Source: Craspedostauros australis
Lineage: Eukaryota > Bacillariophyta > Bacillariophyceae > Mastogloiales > Achnanthaceae
Direction of reading: 5' to 3'
DNA: 64,000 nucleotides
NCBI GenBank assembly: GCA_026770025.1
Contig: JAMXDE010000028.1
Coordinates: forward strand, 434,001-498,000
Both the position numbers and the translations under genes were made by a program. The notes beneath the pieces are model-generated. The model did not search any database, was not told the DNA's origin, and saw only the letters and a list, made by a program, of their open reading frames with translations. Shown here one piece after another: positions 30,376-42,807 of this stretch; the first letter of the stretch is position 1, and every line of letters starts with the position of its first letter.

Positions 30376-32823
30376 ATGAATGTCCAGAAGCGCAACAACA
30401 TCTCGATCTACTCGCTGTCCACGGGACCTGTTCTGCCGGAATGGCTGGGCGAACGCGCTAGACGGAACATTGCGAAACGCGATGAGCAGGTGCGACGTCG
30501 CATCGAGCTCATCCAGGACTTTCAGATGCCCTCGAGCTCGTCCAAGATCGTCACGTCCGGAGATGGGCGGCACATCATCACGGCGGGAACGTACCAACCG
30601 AGGATCCGTTGCTACGACGTGCACGAGCTTTCGATGAAGTTCGAGCGGTACATGGATGCGGAGATCGTGGATCTGGTCATGCTGGGCGAGGATTACGGAA
30701 AGATCGCCATCCTCATGGAGAATCGGACCATCGCGTTCCATGCTCATTACGGCAAGCACGAGAGCATCCGGATCCCTCGTTTCGGCAGGGGCATGGCGTA
30801 CGAGCCGACGACCTGCGAGCTGCTGCTGGCGGCCAGCGGCAGCGAGGTGTACCGTTTGAATCTGGAGGAAGGTCGATTCAGCGAGCCTTGGACGTTCGAA
30901 TCGTCATCCAGCAGCGAGGATGTGGGAGCATCCTGCATCACCGTCGCACCATCCCATCCGCTGGCCTGCGTCGGATGCGAGGACGGCTCCGTGCGCTTTT
31001 GGGACAACCGCTCGCCGGACACCTTGCTCAAGCCATTCCTCAAGCTGGACGTCGTGAGCGCAACGAAGGGCTACGGATACGCGGACGATCCCTACACGAA
31101 CATCAAGGAGGTCACCTCCATCGCGCACGATCCCAGCGGCTTGTACATGGCCGCCGGAACCGCCGGCGGTCTGGCCGTGCTCTACGATGTGCGTTCCAGC
31201 AAGCCTCTGTACGTGCAGGAGCACAAGCTGGGGACGAAGATCCACACGATGAAATTCCACACGGGCAGCGGCTGCATCTTCTCCTCCGACGAGAAGGTCG
31301 TCAAGATATGGAGGTACAAATCCACGGGCGATCTGGTGCAGACGTCCGAGACCAGGTTCGGCATGGTGGAGACCACCGACAAGGGTTCGCGTGACATCGG
31401 TGCCGTCGTGGCCAACGTCGAAGGCAGCGGGAAGTTCAGCAACTTCATCCTGGCCGGCGACGAGAAGGATCCAGAGGGAAACCGCAGCGGGCTGCTGATG
31501 TGCACCAACGATCAGCCCAAGTTGGATTCGTTTTACGTCCCCCAGGTGGGGCTGGCGCCCAAGTGGTGCTCCTTCCTGGAGAACATCACCGAGGAGCTGG
31601 AGGAGCGCGACCTGAAACGTGCCGATGGAACGACGTCGGATCTGGTGCAGGATGGGCAGGAGGCCGTGTTTGACAATTACAAGTTCGTGAGCCGCGACGA
31701 TCTGGAGAAGATGGGCGTGTCGGATCTCATCGGAACGCCGCTGCTGCGCGGGTACATGCATGGATTCTTCATGGACACGAATCTGTACAACCGCGTGCGC
31801 GCCGTCGCCAATCCGTTCGAGTACGAGCAGTACCGCAAGAAGAAGCTGAAGGAGCGGCTGGATGCGAAGCGGGCGAGCCGAATCGCACCCAAGGATGCCA
31901 AGGCGGGCAGCAAGGCGGCCGTGAATCCGGATCTCGCAGAGCGACTGCAGGACAAGGCCGTGTCCGGCAAGACGAAGGCTGGCAAGGCCGCAGGTCGGCT
32001 GCTGTCAGACAATCGTTTCGGTGGTCTGTTCACGAATCCAGACTTTGAGATCGACAGGGATGACGAGGATTTCAAGCTGCGCAATCCCAGCGGTGTCGCC
32101 GCCGTTGCGAAGAACAAGAGACGGCGTGATGACATGGACAGCGACGACAGCGACGATGACGAAGAGGAGGAGGCCGGCGTTGGTGCCGATGCTGGCAGCG
32201 ACAGTGATGGCGCAGCGCTACAAGGCAAGGACCGTGGCGCCGACAAACACAGTGGCTTCCAGCGTCTCAACGCACGCGACGAATACGATAGCGATGGCGA
32301 AAGCAGCGCAAGCGATAGTGACAGCGACAGCGACGTGGATGGATTCAGAGGAGGCAAGGTCCGCGGCGAGGCATACGAAGCGGTCAAGGAGATGCGCCGA
32401 CACAAGACGAAGAGATCAACGATACGCGACAACAGCAGCAGTGGTGGCAGTGGCAAGGCGAAGAAGAAGACGGGCAAGGCTGCCATCATGTACGAGGCCG
32501 ATGACCTGGGCGACGGCAACCAGGATGCGATTGCCCACAGCGGGCTGGGTCACGCGGATGCCGCAGGTCGCGTGAAGAAGCAGGTGAAGAAGATGAACAT
32601 GCCGCTCGCCGAACGCGCCAAGCTGAAGGAGGATGAGACGAACGGGGTCGTTCAGATACGGCACAAGGGCGGAGCGAAGGAGATCCACTACGTTCCCAAG
32701 AGTGACCGCAAGAGCAAGGCTGCTGCGAGTGGCGGCAATGACGATGCCGATGGTGACAAGAACGGTCGTTCCAAACGGAAACGTCGCGGTGTCAAGGACC
32801 TGCGTCTCAACAAGAGCATGTAG
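30376..32823 (+). CDS. NOL10: Nucleolar protein 10 / ENP2, SSU processome factor
   Basis: NOL10 (yeast Enp2) is a WD40 protein of the small-subunit processome, needed for early 18S rRNA maturation in the nucleolus. The intronless 815-codon frame starts with the conserved short leader ending ISIYSLSTGPVLPEWL. A WD40 propeller follows (about 50-380), then the NUC153 motif (DNRFGGLFTNPDFEID, about 544-559), then a long acidic and basic low-complexity region, and a Lys/Arg end (KRKRRGVKDLRLNKSM) suited to nucleolar import. Length is somewhat above the human and yeast proteins because of the charged C-terminal tract. Confidence 0.95.
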   Translation: MNVQKRNNISIYSLSTGPVLPEWLGERARRNIAKRDEQVRRRIELIQDFQMPSSSSKIVTSGDGRHIITAGTYQPRIRCYDVHELSMKFERYMDAEIVDLVMLGEDYGKIAILMENRTIAFHAHYGKHESIRIPRFGRGMAYEPTTCELLLAASGSEVYRLNLEEGRFSEPWTFESSSSSEDVGASCITVAPSHPLACVGCEDGSVRFWDNRSPDTLLKPFLKLDVVSATKGYGYADDPYTNIKEVTSIAHDPSGLYMAAGTAGGLAVLYDVRSSKPLYVQEHKLGTKIHTMKFHTGSGCIFSSDEKVVKIWRYKSTGDLVQTSETRFGMVETTDKGSRDIGAVVANVEGSGKFSNFILAGDEKDPEGNRSGLLMCTNDQPKLDSFYVPQVGLAPKWCSFLENITEELEERDLKRADGTTSDLVQDGQEAVFDNYKFVSRDDLEKMGVSDLIGTPLLRGYMHGFFMDTNLYNRVRAVANPFEYEQYRKKKLKERLDAKRASRIAPKDAKAGSKAAVNPDLAERLQDKAVSGKTKAGKAAGRLLSDNRFGGLFTNPDFEIDRDDEDFKLRNPSGVAAVAKNKRRRDDMDSDDSDDDEEEEAGVGADAGSDSDGAALQGKDRGADKHSGFQRLNARDEYDSDGESSASDSDSDSDVDGFRGGKVRGEAYEAVKEMRRHKTKRSTIRDNSSSGGSGKAKKKTGKAAIMYEADDLGDGNQDAIAHSGLGHADAAGRVKKQVKKMNMPLAERAKLKEDETNGVVQIRHKGGAKEIHYVPKSDRKSKAAASGGNDDADGDKNGRSKRKRRGVKDLRLNKSM

Positions 32824-33470
32824 CAGTAGAGCAGTCAAGTTGAGCCAACTACCGTAACGATAGAGTATCAGCTGGCAAGAACAGAGCCTCGCTGGCACAG
32901 AGACACCCACTTGTGATCATTAATGGACAACGCTGTGTTGCAAACAAAGCTCCGACAAGTCCACCCGACGTACACCCTGTCCTCGCCATATTCTCACATG
33001 CTCTATTCTGAACCGTAGACTTCTCTGGAGTTGGTGGAGAAATCATAACAACCAATATTCGAAAGCAGAATCTTCCGCAGAACCAGTGGCTCGCACAGGT
33101 GCCTGATTTTCGGATCCTCCAGAACCACACACGCGTCGCACGTTTCTCATGTGGACGAACCAAGAAGCAACACGAACAGTGTAAGCCACACGAATCCGAG
33201 ACGAAACGAAAGGAAGGGATCGGTTCTGGCCATCCAAACAGGCGACGACGACATCGACGACCGCGACCCAAAAAGAGAAAGAACGAAAAGATCGGTCGTC
33301 CGCACGTGCGACCAGTCCTCTTTCGCGACCAGACTTCACATCAACGACTGCCGACTGAGCAAAGGCCCACAACATCGAATCCATCGACCGAATCTCAGCC
33401 AGAGCCACCAACAGCAATTGCAATAGCAACACCAATAGCAATAGCAATAGAGAGATAACAAACACCCAAG
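32824..33470. other. Intergenic region, NOL10 / PGDH copy 1
   Basis: About 650 bases hold the NOL10 3' end and the PGDH promoter. A CAATAG repeat occupies 33421-33450, directly before the PGDH start. No gene is recognised. Confidence 0.5.
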
Positions 33471-35269
33471 ATGGTTCTCGCACTCGCAAGCGCACGCAGC
33501 GCAGCCATGAGACAGGCAGGCCGCTCTGCCATGAGCAACCACGGCGCCAAGGCCCTGCTCTCGTCCAAATCCGTGGGATACGACCACTTCGCCTCCGGAT
33601 GGGGCAAGAGCGACATCCCGGAGACCGCGGAGGGCGGCAAGTACTGCGTTCAGACCTTCAACAAGATCTCCACGAAGGGGCTGGAGCGCTTCCCCCGCGA
33701 GAGCTTCGACGTCTTCCCCAGCGAGGAGGCTTCGGGCGCGCCGGCCCATTCCCTGCTGCTGCGCTCGCACAAGCTGCAGGAGGAGGAGGTCGGCACCTCC
33801 GTGCGCGCCATCGCCAGATGCGGCGCCGGAACCAACAACATCCCCGTCGCGCGCATGACGGAGCTGGGCATCCCGGTCTTCAACACGCCGGGCGCCAACG
33901 CCAACGCCGTCAAGGAGCTCGTCCTGTGCGGATTGCTGCTGGGAAGCCGACGCATCGTCGACGGCATCAACCACATGAAGAATCTGGGATCGCAGGGACT
34001 GGCGAAGGAGCGCGTCGAGAAGGACAAGGCGCTCTTCGGCGGGCGTGAGATCAGCGGCAAGACCTTCGCCGTCATTGGCCTCGGTCACATCGGGGCAGCC
34101 ACCGCACGCGACGCGTCCTCGTTGGGAATGAATGTCGTCGGTTACGATCCTGGTCTTTCGGTCAAGACCGCCCTCGCCCTCCCGCGTGAGGTTAAGGTCG
34201 CGGACTCCATCTCATCTGCCGTTGCAGATGCCGACTACGTCAGGTACGATACTCTGCATGCATGATGGACATCAATGGAGTGCGCATGGTGTTCACTCAT
34301 TTGGGACCATCGTTGCAATCTGCGAACGCGAAGCTTTGGGAGCGTCTTCTGTTTGTGGCTATAGCATTTTTGCACATCAACAATGCGCTCTTTTCTCACG
34401 GTTCATGACTTGCCTTCACTGACATGATGCGATACTCTTGATGTGTGGGAACCAACCACAATGCAATGACAATCGCAATGACAATCACAATGACAATACT
34501 CCACGGAAATCCAAATGACAACCAAAATGGCAAATGCAATGCACAAAAATGGAATGCGATATCATACTTGTACATCGCTGCAACACCTGACACTCCGCTG
34601 GACGGCTGCAGTTTGAACATCCCGTACATCAAGGGAAGCCCGGAGGAGGGTGGAACACACGGCATCATCGGCAGCAACGTCCTGAATGCGCTCAAGCCGG
34701 ATGCCGTTGTGCTCAACTTCGCCCGTGGCGAGCTCGTCGATTCGGACGCCATGAAGGTGTTCCTCGATGCCGGCAACGGTGGCTACATCTCCGACTTCCC
34801 CGACGACGTCATCTGGAATCACGAGAATGCCATCCTCCTGCCGCATCTCGGTGCATCGACCGCGGAGGCTGAGGACGAGGCGGCAGCCATGGCCGCCGAC
34901 ACCATCCGCAACTACCTGGAGCACGGCACCATCAAGAACTCCGTCAACTTCCCGGAGACCAACATGCCGGAGATGGATTCCACCGGCATCCGCATCAGCG
35001 TCATCAACAAGAACCAGCCGGGTATGCTGGCGCAAATCACCGAGGTCTTCGCCGCCGCCAAGGTCAACATCATCCAGCAGATCAACCACTCGCGAGGTGA
35101 CATCGCCTACAACGTCATCGACATCGGCTCGTCCGACAGCGACTCCGTCAACCTCAAGGAGCTGCAGAAGGACGTCACCATGCTCGACGGTGTCCTCAGC
35201 AGCCGCATCATGTTCGGAACTCCAGGTGTCGGATACGCACGAAACATCGACGGGGAGTACTTCGTGTAG
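33471..35269 (+). CDS. serA: D-3-phosphoglycerate dehydrogenase, copy 1
   Basis: PGDH oxidises 3-phosphoglycerate with NAD as the first step of serine synthesis. Exons 33471-34243 and 34612-35269 join in phase 2, completing the Ser codon in DADYV-S-LNIPYIKG, and give 476 residues. The NAD fold shows GLGHIG; the substrate and catalytic Arg lies in NFARGELVDS and the His in LLPHLGAST. The usual Glu of the DVFxxEP segment is replaced by DFPDD. A C-terminal ACT domain (ISVINKNQPGMLAQITEVF) suggests allosteric control by serine. The N-terminal ~45 residues, Arg/Ser/Ala-rich, look like a mitochondrial presequence. A paralogue follows about 1.1 kb downstream on the same strand, with its intron elsewhere. 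Confidence 0.93.
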
Positions 35270-36357
35270 AGCGGTATACCATACACGCACAGTATGGTGC
35301 GATTACTGGCAGAATGCGAGTTTGGATCCATTGAACAGGTGACTGGAGTACGAGCTGAGACCAAGCATCCTAGCACATTCCAGTTCGTGGCAAAGAGGCA
35401 GAGGGCCCACAATCGATAGAGTACTACATTTACGTGCCTTCACAACTCAACCATGGCCATGCAAGTATCAGACTGTCAGAGTACTCGTATCAGTGTTTGT
35501 AAAGAAGTGCCTTTCAGATTGCGTCTGCACAGGAGCGATGGATTGCATCCACTCACACACAGACGCACATGCGCATATGCACAGACACACAACAAAGGAA
35601 GGTCAGCCAGTACCTCATCGAATAACAACTCCTCCACGCAATGCTGTCAACGCGACGGTGGGAGAACCAATTCTCGTCGTAGTAGTAGTACCATGCATAC
35701 TATTATACATCCAAACAACCGCTCATTCTCCCCACCCATCTACAGTATGGTACGTACATCCGAGGCCATCAACTCGCCAATAACCACCGCGGGTCACTCC
35801 AACAGCGCATTATCCAAACCGCGTCCACCCTCACCGCATCTCTCATTTTTGGCGTGGGTTGTTTCGTCGCTCCCGTGTTCCCATTTTCGGCATGTGTTCT
35901 CGCAAAAAGTGAACGTTCGGCTTTCGTCCCCATGAAACTGCAGCCGGCCAGGATTCGCCATTCCCAGCCAATCAGATTCGAGATTCGCGAAATGGGAACG
36001 CTCCAAGCAACGAAACTGTTGGTCGTGGATAACGGATTCGTCTGTCAGTGCGTACGTTGAGAAACATGCTTGGATGGCACGAACATCAACCCACCAAAGT
36101 TCCCGAACACGGAATGGTTCGTATCCGAATCCAGTCGCTGGCATCACCACCGTCACCACCACCAAGAAAGACATCACCTCTCCGCGAGCCATACAACGAC
36201 TATACCAATGCTTGATTGACGCAAGAGAGACAAGAGGAATCATTTGGCGCCGTCATTCCGAAAGATATCTGATAACACAACAACATCGGTTACTCCAGAG
36301 AGTGGAACAGCACAACGATATTGTCACATTATATCATATAATAGTACTCCAGCAACC
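35270..36357. other. Spacer between tandem PGDH genes
   Basis: About 1.1 kb hold the 3' end of copy 1 and the promoter of copy 2. TACTCGTA occurs at 35482-35489. ACAC-rich text lies at 35555-35600. No gene is recognised. Confidence 0.5.
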
Positions 36358-38500
36358 ATGATCATCGCCCGCACCGCACTGAGGAACAGCCGCGTCTTTG
36401 GCGCCGCCGCCATCTCGCGTGCCGCTCCGGCCACCAACGTCGCCGTCCGCACCCTCGCCGACGTCCAGGTCGAGCATGGACGTGGACAATGGAAGACGTA
36501 CGGCGATGTCGAGAACTACAAGATGGGCAAGTACCAGATCAAGACCTTCAACAAGATCTCGCCCGTCGGACTCAGCGAATTCCCGGATCAGGAGTACGAT
36601 GTGCGCACAGGCGACGAGGAGGCCGCCAACGCCCACGCCATCCTCCTGCGATCGCACAAGCTCCAGGAAGATGATGTGCCGCAGACCGTGCGCGCCATCG
36701 CTCGGTGAGTTGTGTTCTGGTCTGTTCTGCCATGCTGTGTCCATATTCATGGTCTACTTTCTCATGCATCGTTGCGGAGCAGAGTATTTGCTGTGAGGAA
36801 CACACGTGCATCTGACAATCATTTGGCCATGGCCATACATAATACGAGTAGTATGCGCAACCACCGAATGGGTTTGCGATGGATTGTATGGAACTTTGTG
36901 AAATGAAGTGCAATGGTGCCATGTGTCTCACACTCCAGCTCTTCATCTATTATATTATTCAATACCTTGCTCCATTTATTGTCCAATGAACACGCGATAT
37001 CCTGCATTCTTCATGCACAATCAATTGAACAAATGGATCCGAATCAAATGCAATGCACTCCATGATTCACGTGAACATTGCAAACGAACATGATGCAACC
37101 AAATGAATGAATGAACGGAATGGTGTCTGTGGTGTTGATTCGGATTGTGGCTGACTTCAAAACACTGAAACGAAACGCTCTACTCCGCACGATGCTATGC
37201 TCCACATCGCTGGCCCATCACAATCGATGCCATTATGCTACATTCCACATTCACTCTGTGAATGCGTCATTTTGGATGCCAATCTCCATGACAACATCCT
37301 CGTTGACGCCAATGCTGCGATGCACTTCTCAACACGCATCAAATGCAAATTCAAACGCAAACTTGATGCAACTTCGAATGAAAATGTATCTGAAAACCAT
37401 GATGACGCTGCGATAATCCCAGTTGCGGAGCCGGAACCAATAACATCCCAGTCCCACGCATGACCGAATTGGGAATCCCAGTCTTCAACACCCCAGGTGC
37501 CAATGCCAACGCCGTCAAAGAACTCGTCCTTTGCGGTATGTTCCTCGGCAGCCGACGTGTCGTTGACGGAATCAACCACATGAAGGAGCTCGGAGAGAAA
37601 GGAATCGCCCGCGAGCGCGTGGAGAAGGATAAGGCCATGTTCGGCGGACAGGAATTGAAGGGCAAGACCCTTGCTGTTATCGGTTTGGGACATATTGGTT
37701 CCATGACAGCACGTGACGCCTTCGAGCTCGGCATGGACGTCAAGGGATACGACCCAGGTCTTTCCATCCAGTCCGCCCTGCGTCTCCCGCGTGCCCTCGA
37801 GCTCATGGACTCCATCGCCTCCGCGGTTGCCGACGCTGACTACGTCTCCATCAACATCCCGTACATCAAGGGAGAGAACGGCACGCACGGAATCATCGGA
37901 CCCGAAGTCATCCAGCACTTCAAGTCCACCGCCGTCCTTCTCAACTTCGCACGCGGCGAGCTCGTCGACTCCGAGGCCATGAAGGCCTTCCTCGACTCGG
38001 GCGATGGCCGTTACATCTCTGACTTCCCAGATGACCTCCTCTGGGACCACAAGAACGCCGTCATCCTACCACACTTGGGTGCCTCGACGGAAGAGGCCGA
38101 GGACGCCGCCGCCTCCATGGCCGCCAACACCATCCGTGCCTACCTCGAGAGCGGGACCATCCGCAACAGCGTCAACTTCCCAGACACGGAGCTCTCCGAC
38201 AGACCGGAGCACGCCGTCCGCTTCACCATCGTCAACAAGAACGTCCCAGGTGCGCTCGCCTCCATCACGGAGGCTTTCGCCAACGAAGGTCTCAACATCA
38301 TGCAGCAGATCAACCAGTCCCAGGGTGATGTCGCCTACAACGTGGTGGACATCGACACCACCAACCACGGCGATGTCATGTCCTTGAAGCATGTCCAGGA
38401 GCAGATCACCATGCTTGATGGTGTGATGAGCACGCGTATCATCTACGGAACGCCGGGAGTTGGATACGCCAAGAACATCGACGGAGAGTACTTCATATAA
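36358..38500 (+). CDS. serA: D-3-phosphoglycerate dehydrogenase, copy 2
   Basis: Exons 36358-36704 and 37423-38500 join in phase 2 inside an Arg codon (AIA-R-CGAGTNNIPVPR), giving 474 residues. The intron has donor GTGAGT and is 718 bases long. The protein is homologous to copy 1 along its full length: GLGHIG NAD loop, NFARGELVDS, DFPDDLLW in place of the usual Glu segment, PHLGAST, and a C-terminal ACT domain (FTIVNKNVPGALASITEAF). The leader (MIIARTALRNSRVFGAAAIS) is a good mitochondrial presequence. The ATG at 36358 is preferred over the longer open frame. The two copies differ mainly in leader, intron position and codon choice. Confidence 0.93.
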
Positions 38501-39242
38501 GCATGATATTGTACTGTGTGATAGGTACCCAGCTGCATTTACGTACTCGATGGTAGAGCACAATGACTGCGCACGAGTATTGGAATAGATTGCTCTGTTT
38601 TTGAATGAGTAAGAATACCATTCCAGCTGCGTGCGCGCACAGAATACATCACTGAGCGTTCGGACATAGCTTGTGCACGCGGTGGACAGTCGTGGCGCGA
38701 TGCCGATCTCTTGACTTGGACGGAGCAAACAAGGCCGCCACCAAGCGCGAGTGCAAACACCGACAGGAAACTCCAACGAATACCACCAACCACATCAAAC
38801 GAAGAGGAAACAGAGGCTTGCTTTGTGGACAGATGCAATTACGGAATCTATTTTTCGTTGTGCGTATTTACTGTGCTCTACGAAGTTTCCGCCTGTGTGC
38901 AAAGTGCAAAAGGTGTCACGGAGATCCAACCAAACCACCAACATGTTAGAAGACTGACTTGGATGTTGGTGTGTAGATCTCGCCGGATGCAATGTCGTCC
39001 AACCCGTCAACGGATTGGAGGACTCCAGTATTCGTGCATGCCTTGTGGGCATGAATCATGGTTGACCGAACTTGGGGACATGTTGGGAAGTACGCAAGTG
39101 TGTGCGTGTCAACAAGCTCGGGGTGTGTCGGGTGTGTGATCGCCATCCTTCGACGAGTGTCCCCTTGATTGATGCTGGTGACCAAGCATGGGGTCATTTC
39201 TAAGAGCTGAAGGCATCGTGAAGGGACGATCGGAATGCGGAT
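38501..39242. other. Convergent 3' region, PGDH copy 2 / plastid orphan
   Basis: About 740 bases between two converging stop codons. Nothing beyond the 3' ends is seen. Confidence 0.5.
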
Positions 39243-40271
39243 TTAGGCCTTTCCGTCGTACTTCTTTCCGAGGGTGCTGGCATCACCGTCGTACTTGAGC
39301 TTGACCATTCGGTGTCCACGGGTGGGGGCCTTGATCCAGGACTGGCTGGTGTCGGTTCCGCGCTTGAGGTAGAAGTCGGTGAAGTCCTCGAAGATTCCTG
39401 CCTTCTTGACGTTTCTCTCGTAGTTGGCCTTGGACTTGGCGACGTCACCGTCACGGATCTTCTGGTACTCGGAGGCAGAGAGGCCAGATGGGACGTACGA
39501 GCTGGATCCGATCTTGCCGACGCTGAGCTGTGGATTCGGAAGAAAGGTGATGGTCCAGGAGTATGAGCAAGAGCAGAATCAGAGAGATAGATCGATAGAA
39601 AAGGTTGAGTATAACGCGTGCGGGTGTGTCGGGCGTGAAACGCCGATGGCCTCAGACAATCTCCAGAGAAACCCATCGCAATGCATTGTCGCGTTCAGTT
39701 TGCATTGATGCAGAGTAATGACTTACGCTCTTCTTGTTGCGGGCACCGTAGTTGTTCTGCTCCTTGACTGGCTCGAAGAGATCCATGTTGAAGATCTGTC
39801 GATAGAGCGCAATCATGCGAATTGGGTGCGGGCAGTTGCATGAGATGAATGTGTGAGTGGATAAGGTCTCCTATGTGCTTGGATGATACAGATGCGGTAT
39901 GACTTGGCAATCCAACAGGGTGAACATCGCACTACTTGATCCCATTAGCCATCGCCTCTTCCGTCACGATCTGTTCTGGAAGAGCCATGATGCAGCGCGC
40001 GCATGGTGATGGCTGAATGGACTCTGCTCTCGAGCATGATTGATCCGCACGAGAGGATGGATGTGTGTGTGACATCAGAGAACGCGCTGCCGAACTATTG
40101 AATGCACTGATGGGAAGCCCTTAGTCGGAGCTTCAATCTAACATGAATACTCACGCGCTCGAAGAGTGGAACCTTCTCGGCCATGAGGTCAGTGTTGACG
40201 CGTCCCTGCTGCATTGGAGCAAAGGCGTTGGCGGCGGCGAGGGTGGTGATGAGGATGGCGGCGGTCTTCAT
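39243..40271 (-). CDS. Plastid-targeted orphan, three exons
   Basis: Three exons join in phase 0: 40271-40155, 39795-39727 and 39527-39243, giving 156 residues. Donors GTGAGT and GTAAGT and all acceptors are canonical. The start MKTAAILITTLAAANAFAP is a short signal peptide with the AFAP cleavage motif, so import into the complex plastid is likely. The mature part is soluble, charged and helical (KANYERNVKKAGIFEDFTDF, then YLKRGTDTSQSW, then GHRMVKLKYD) with no membrane segment or enzyme motif. I cannot name the family; an auxiliary photosystem or stromal structural protein is a guess. CATACTCGTA lies about 200 bases upstream of the start. Confidence 0.8.
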
Positions 40272-42443
40272 GGTTGCGTTGTCTTTGTTGATTCTGGCAA
40301 ATTTGCTTTTTGTGGCAACTGCGTGTGATGGCGATCCGTGGGTTGGTCGCCTTGCAGAGTCGAGTAATGAAGAGGAGGCAACGCTCGTCTCACATCGCGC
40401 TCGTGCGTCGGCGCAACGATTGTTGATGATGACACCACTGGTACTGTTACGTTGCTGTTGTCACACGCGATGATACCATACTCGTACCTCGAGATAGCGA
40501 TGACGAAATCAACACGGATCGTGATCCTCCCGAGCCTTTCCTTCTTTCTTTCCTTCCTTCCGTCCTTGTCGCATTGCCTCATTCCTCTCTGCGCACACAC
40601 GGCGCGCGATGTGGCTCTTCACGGAAAACGGTGAAGAGAAAACAAAGACATCTTCATGACGTCGCTGCGCGATCTCGTTCTTGCAGAATTTCGCTTTCCT
40701 CCCACAGGATGGAACCTCTGCAGCCTCCACTGTTCCCACACTCTTCGTGGACTCTCGTACTCTCCGCACACGAACAACCACATCAAACCGTGTTCTGCAG
40801 ATTCCGTCATCAACAAGACCACCATGTTGTGTGTTGAGGTATCCTTTGGGCGAATTTTGGCGCCGCCGTCTCGTTGAAGATCACAGAAGTCAAGGATCGC
40901 GGGCATAAAAGAGACTTTTGCAGTATCTTTCCGAAAAAGGAATGTCGTTGATCTTCGACTCGTTCGAATGAGATTGACGAAAACGTGAAGATGTCGACGA
41001 TGACGATTTCCACTTCCATGGTCCGTCCTCGAACGGCGCCGGTCGTCGCGTTGGGGATCACCATGTTGCATCTCATGCGCTGCCATTGATGTGTGGGGAT
41101 GTTGCTTGTGTGTTTTGCGCGATGGTGCCGTTGTTGTTGGCGATCGTGATGGTTTTGTCGCCGGTGATGTTGGTGGTCGTCAAGAGATCTCGCATCGGCA
41201 TGTGCCTGCAAAACTGTGCGATGATGGCGCCTTGTCTTTGTTGCATCCATCAACCATCTTGTTTGTTGCGGCCCCTTCATGCTTCTGCAATGATGGTCAT
41301 CAGGTGTCATTCTGCGGCTCATCACTTGTCCATGCCGTGTGGTTGACTGTTCACCGCCCGAAATCACCATGTTCCGACAGCATCATGCTTGCCGGTGGCA
41401 GAGTACTGGCATTGTTGTTGTTCGAGTATCATTTTGTGCTCTTCCAACTGTCGTTCACTCAGGCATGGTAATGTAATGTAATAGATCCGAAGTGATGTGC
41501 GTGAGTGATTGTGGGTGTGCGCTTGTGTGATGATCGGCATTTGCATCTGTTGGTTGGTGTGATCGAGAATGCTGTGACTTCTGTGGGAGATGAGGTGTTT
41601 TTGGCTACGCACCAAATTGTGACGACCGAACCTTCGCGATGAGTCAGTGTCAGCGATGAGGTCACTGTCGGACATGCTAGAATTCACATGTCTAGAGAGA
41701 GGCAGACGCAGTGGTTGTATCCGCACTTGGCGGCACAACAAGGTCGGCAACACGCCGGTAGAGTAGGATGGCGACACAATTCGAGTACGTGCATGCCACA
41801 ATCGCACACCTGTGAATTCATGTCATGCACGTACGACTATCATAGCTTCTCATTGAGTATAGTGCTCCAACCGAAACAGGACACTGCAGCGGCATGGCAT
41901 GGCTGCATCAAGTCCGGAGCTACATGTGCATTGCATTGTATTTTGCATTACATTGTGTTTTGCATTACATTGCATTATGGACGCTCACAAATAGGATTCG
42001 AGGAGAGTGCTCTCTAATTGCACGAGATTCGCTAAATAGTACTCGAGTGAATAGTGTAGTCATCTCCACTGTGCCGACACCCATCCAACGTTCTGGCTTT
42101 GTTGACGGTTCGTCTGCGCTCGTACGAGTATGAATGGATGAATTGGAGCTGAGGCACTGTTGAATGTATCACTCCATGAAATTCTTCCATCAGCCATCAT
42201 TCCATCTCACACCTCGCATCTCATGGGTTCGACCGCATTCGGGCTCGATGAAGAAAGCTCTCGCATAGTCGCACCCATGTCCTAACCTTTTCATTCTCTC
42301 TGCACTGAAGAAGAACTGCTGCGCGCATCGCAGTTCTTTCCGTTTGATCGCCTGCTCACAGTCTCCAGAGTGACGGAATTACTCGGAGTCAATCACCCCG
42401 CGAGCTATCGTCCATCCTTTCTTTGATTGGAATTCGCACTGCA

Positions 42444-42465
42444 GTTCGTTCGTTCGTTCGTTCGT
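42444..42465. repeat. TTCG tetranucleotide repeat
   Basis: About five tandem TTCG units. A similar run occurs in the AP-2 alpha intron near 58193-58210. Confidence 0.85.
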
Positions 42466-42769
42466 GTCTATGTTGTGTTTGCTTTCGTACCTGTCATCCT
42501 TTGCACGGCATGATGTGATACAGTTTGAAAGCTATGCGTCGCGATAAATGGGTGTTTTTTCCCTTGGAAAGAGTTGTAACGGAGTGTCATCTTCCTCTAA
42601 CGCTCAGGCATTTTCATGGAACACAATGCACATCATGGGCATTGTGTGCGCATGCTGCGGAGGTGAGAAGTCTGGGTTGTGCACTTGCTTTTGTGGCCGG
42701 ATGCGACATCCATGTCATCCCATCCCGTCGCGTGGCTATCGATTGAATTTGATAGAATGAAATTGAATC

Positions 42770-42807
42770 GAGTAGAGCACAGTGCTCTCCTTCAGTCTGC
42801 TCTACTC
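42770..42807 (-). terminator. Inverted repeat just past a stop codon
   Basis: GAGTAGAGCA and TGCTCTACTC form a perfect 10-base stem around an 18-base loop, and the palindrome GAGCACAGTGCTC overlaps the left arm. It begins 38 bases beyond the stop of the small gene at 42845-43144, on its 3' side. A 3'-end or RNA-stability role is inference. Confidence 0.45.

Noticed and set aside
31677-32519. 280-codon minus-strand Ser/Leu-rich frame
   Set aside because: It is antisense to the acidic low-complexity tail of NOL10.
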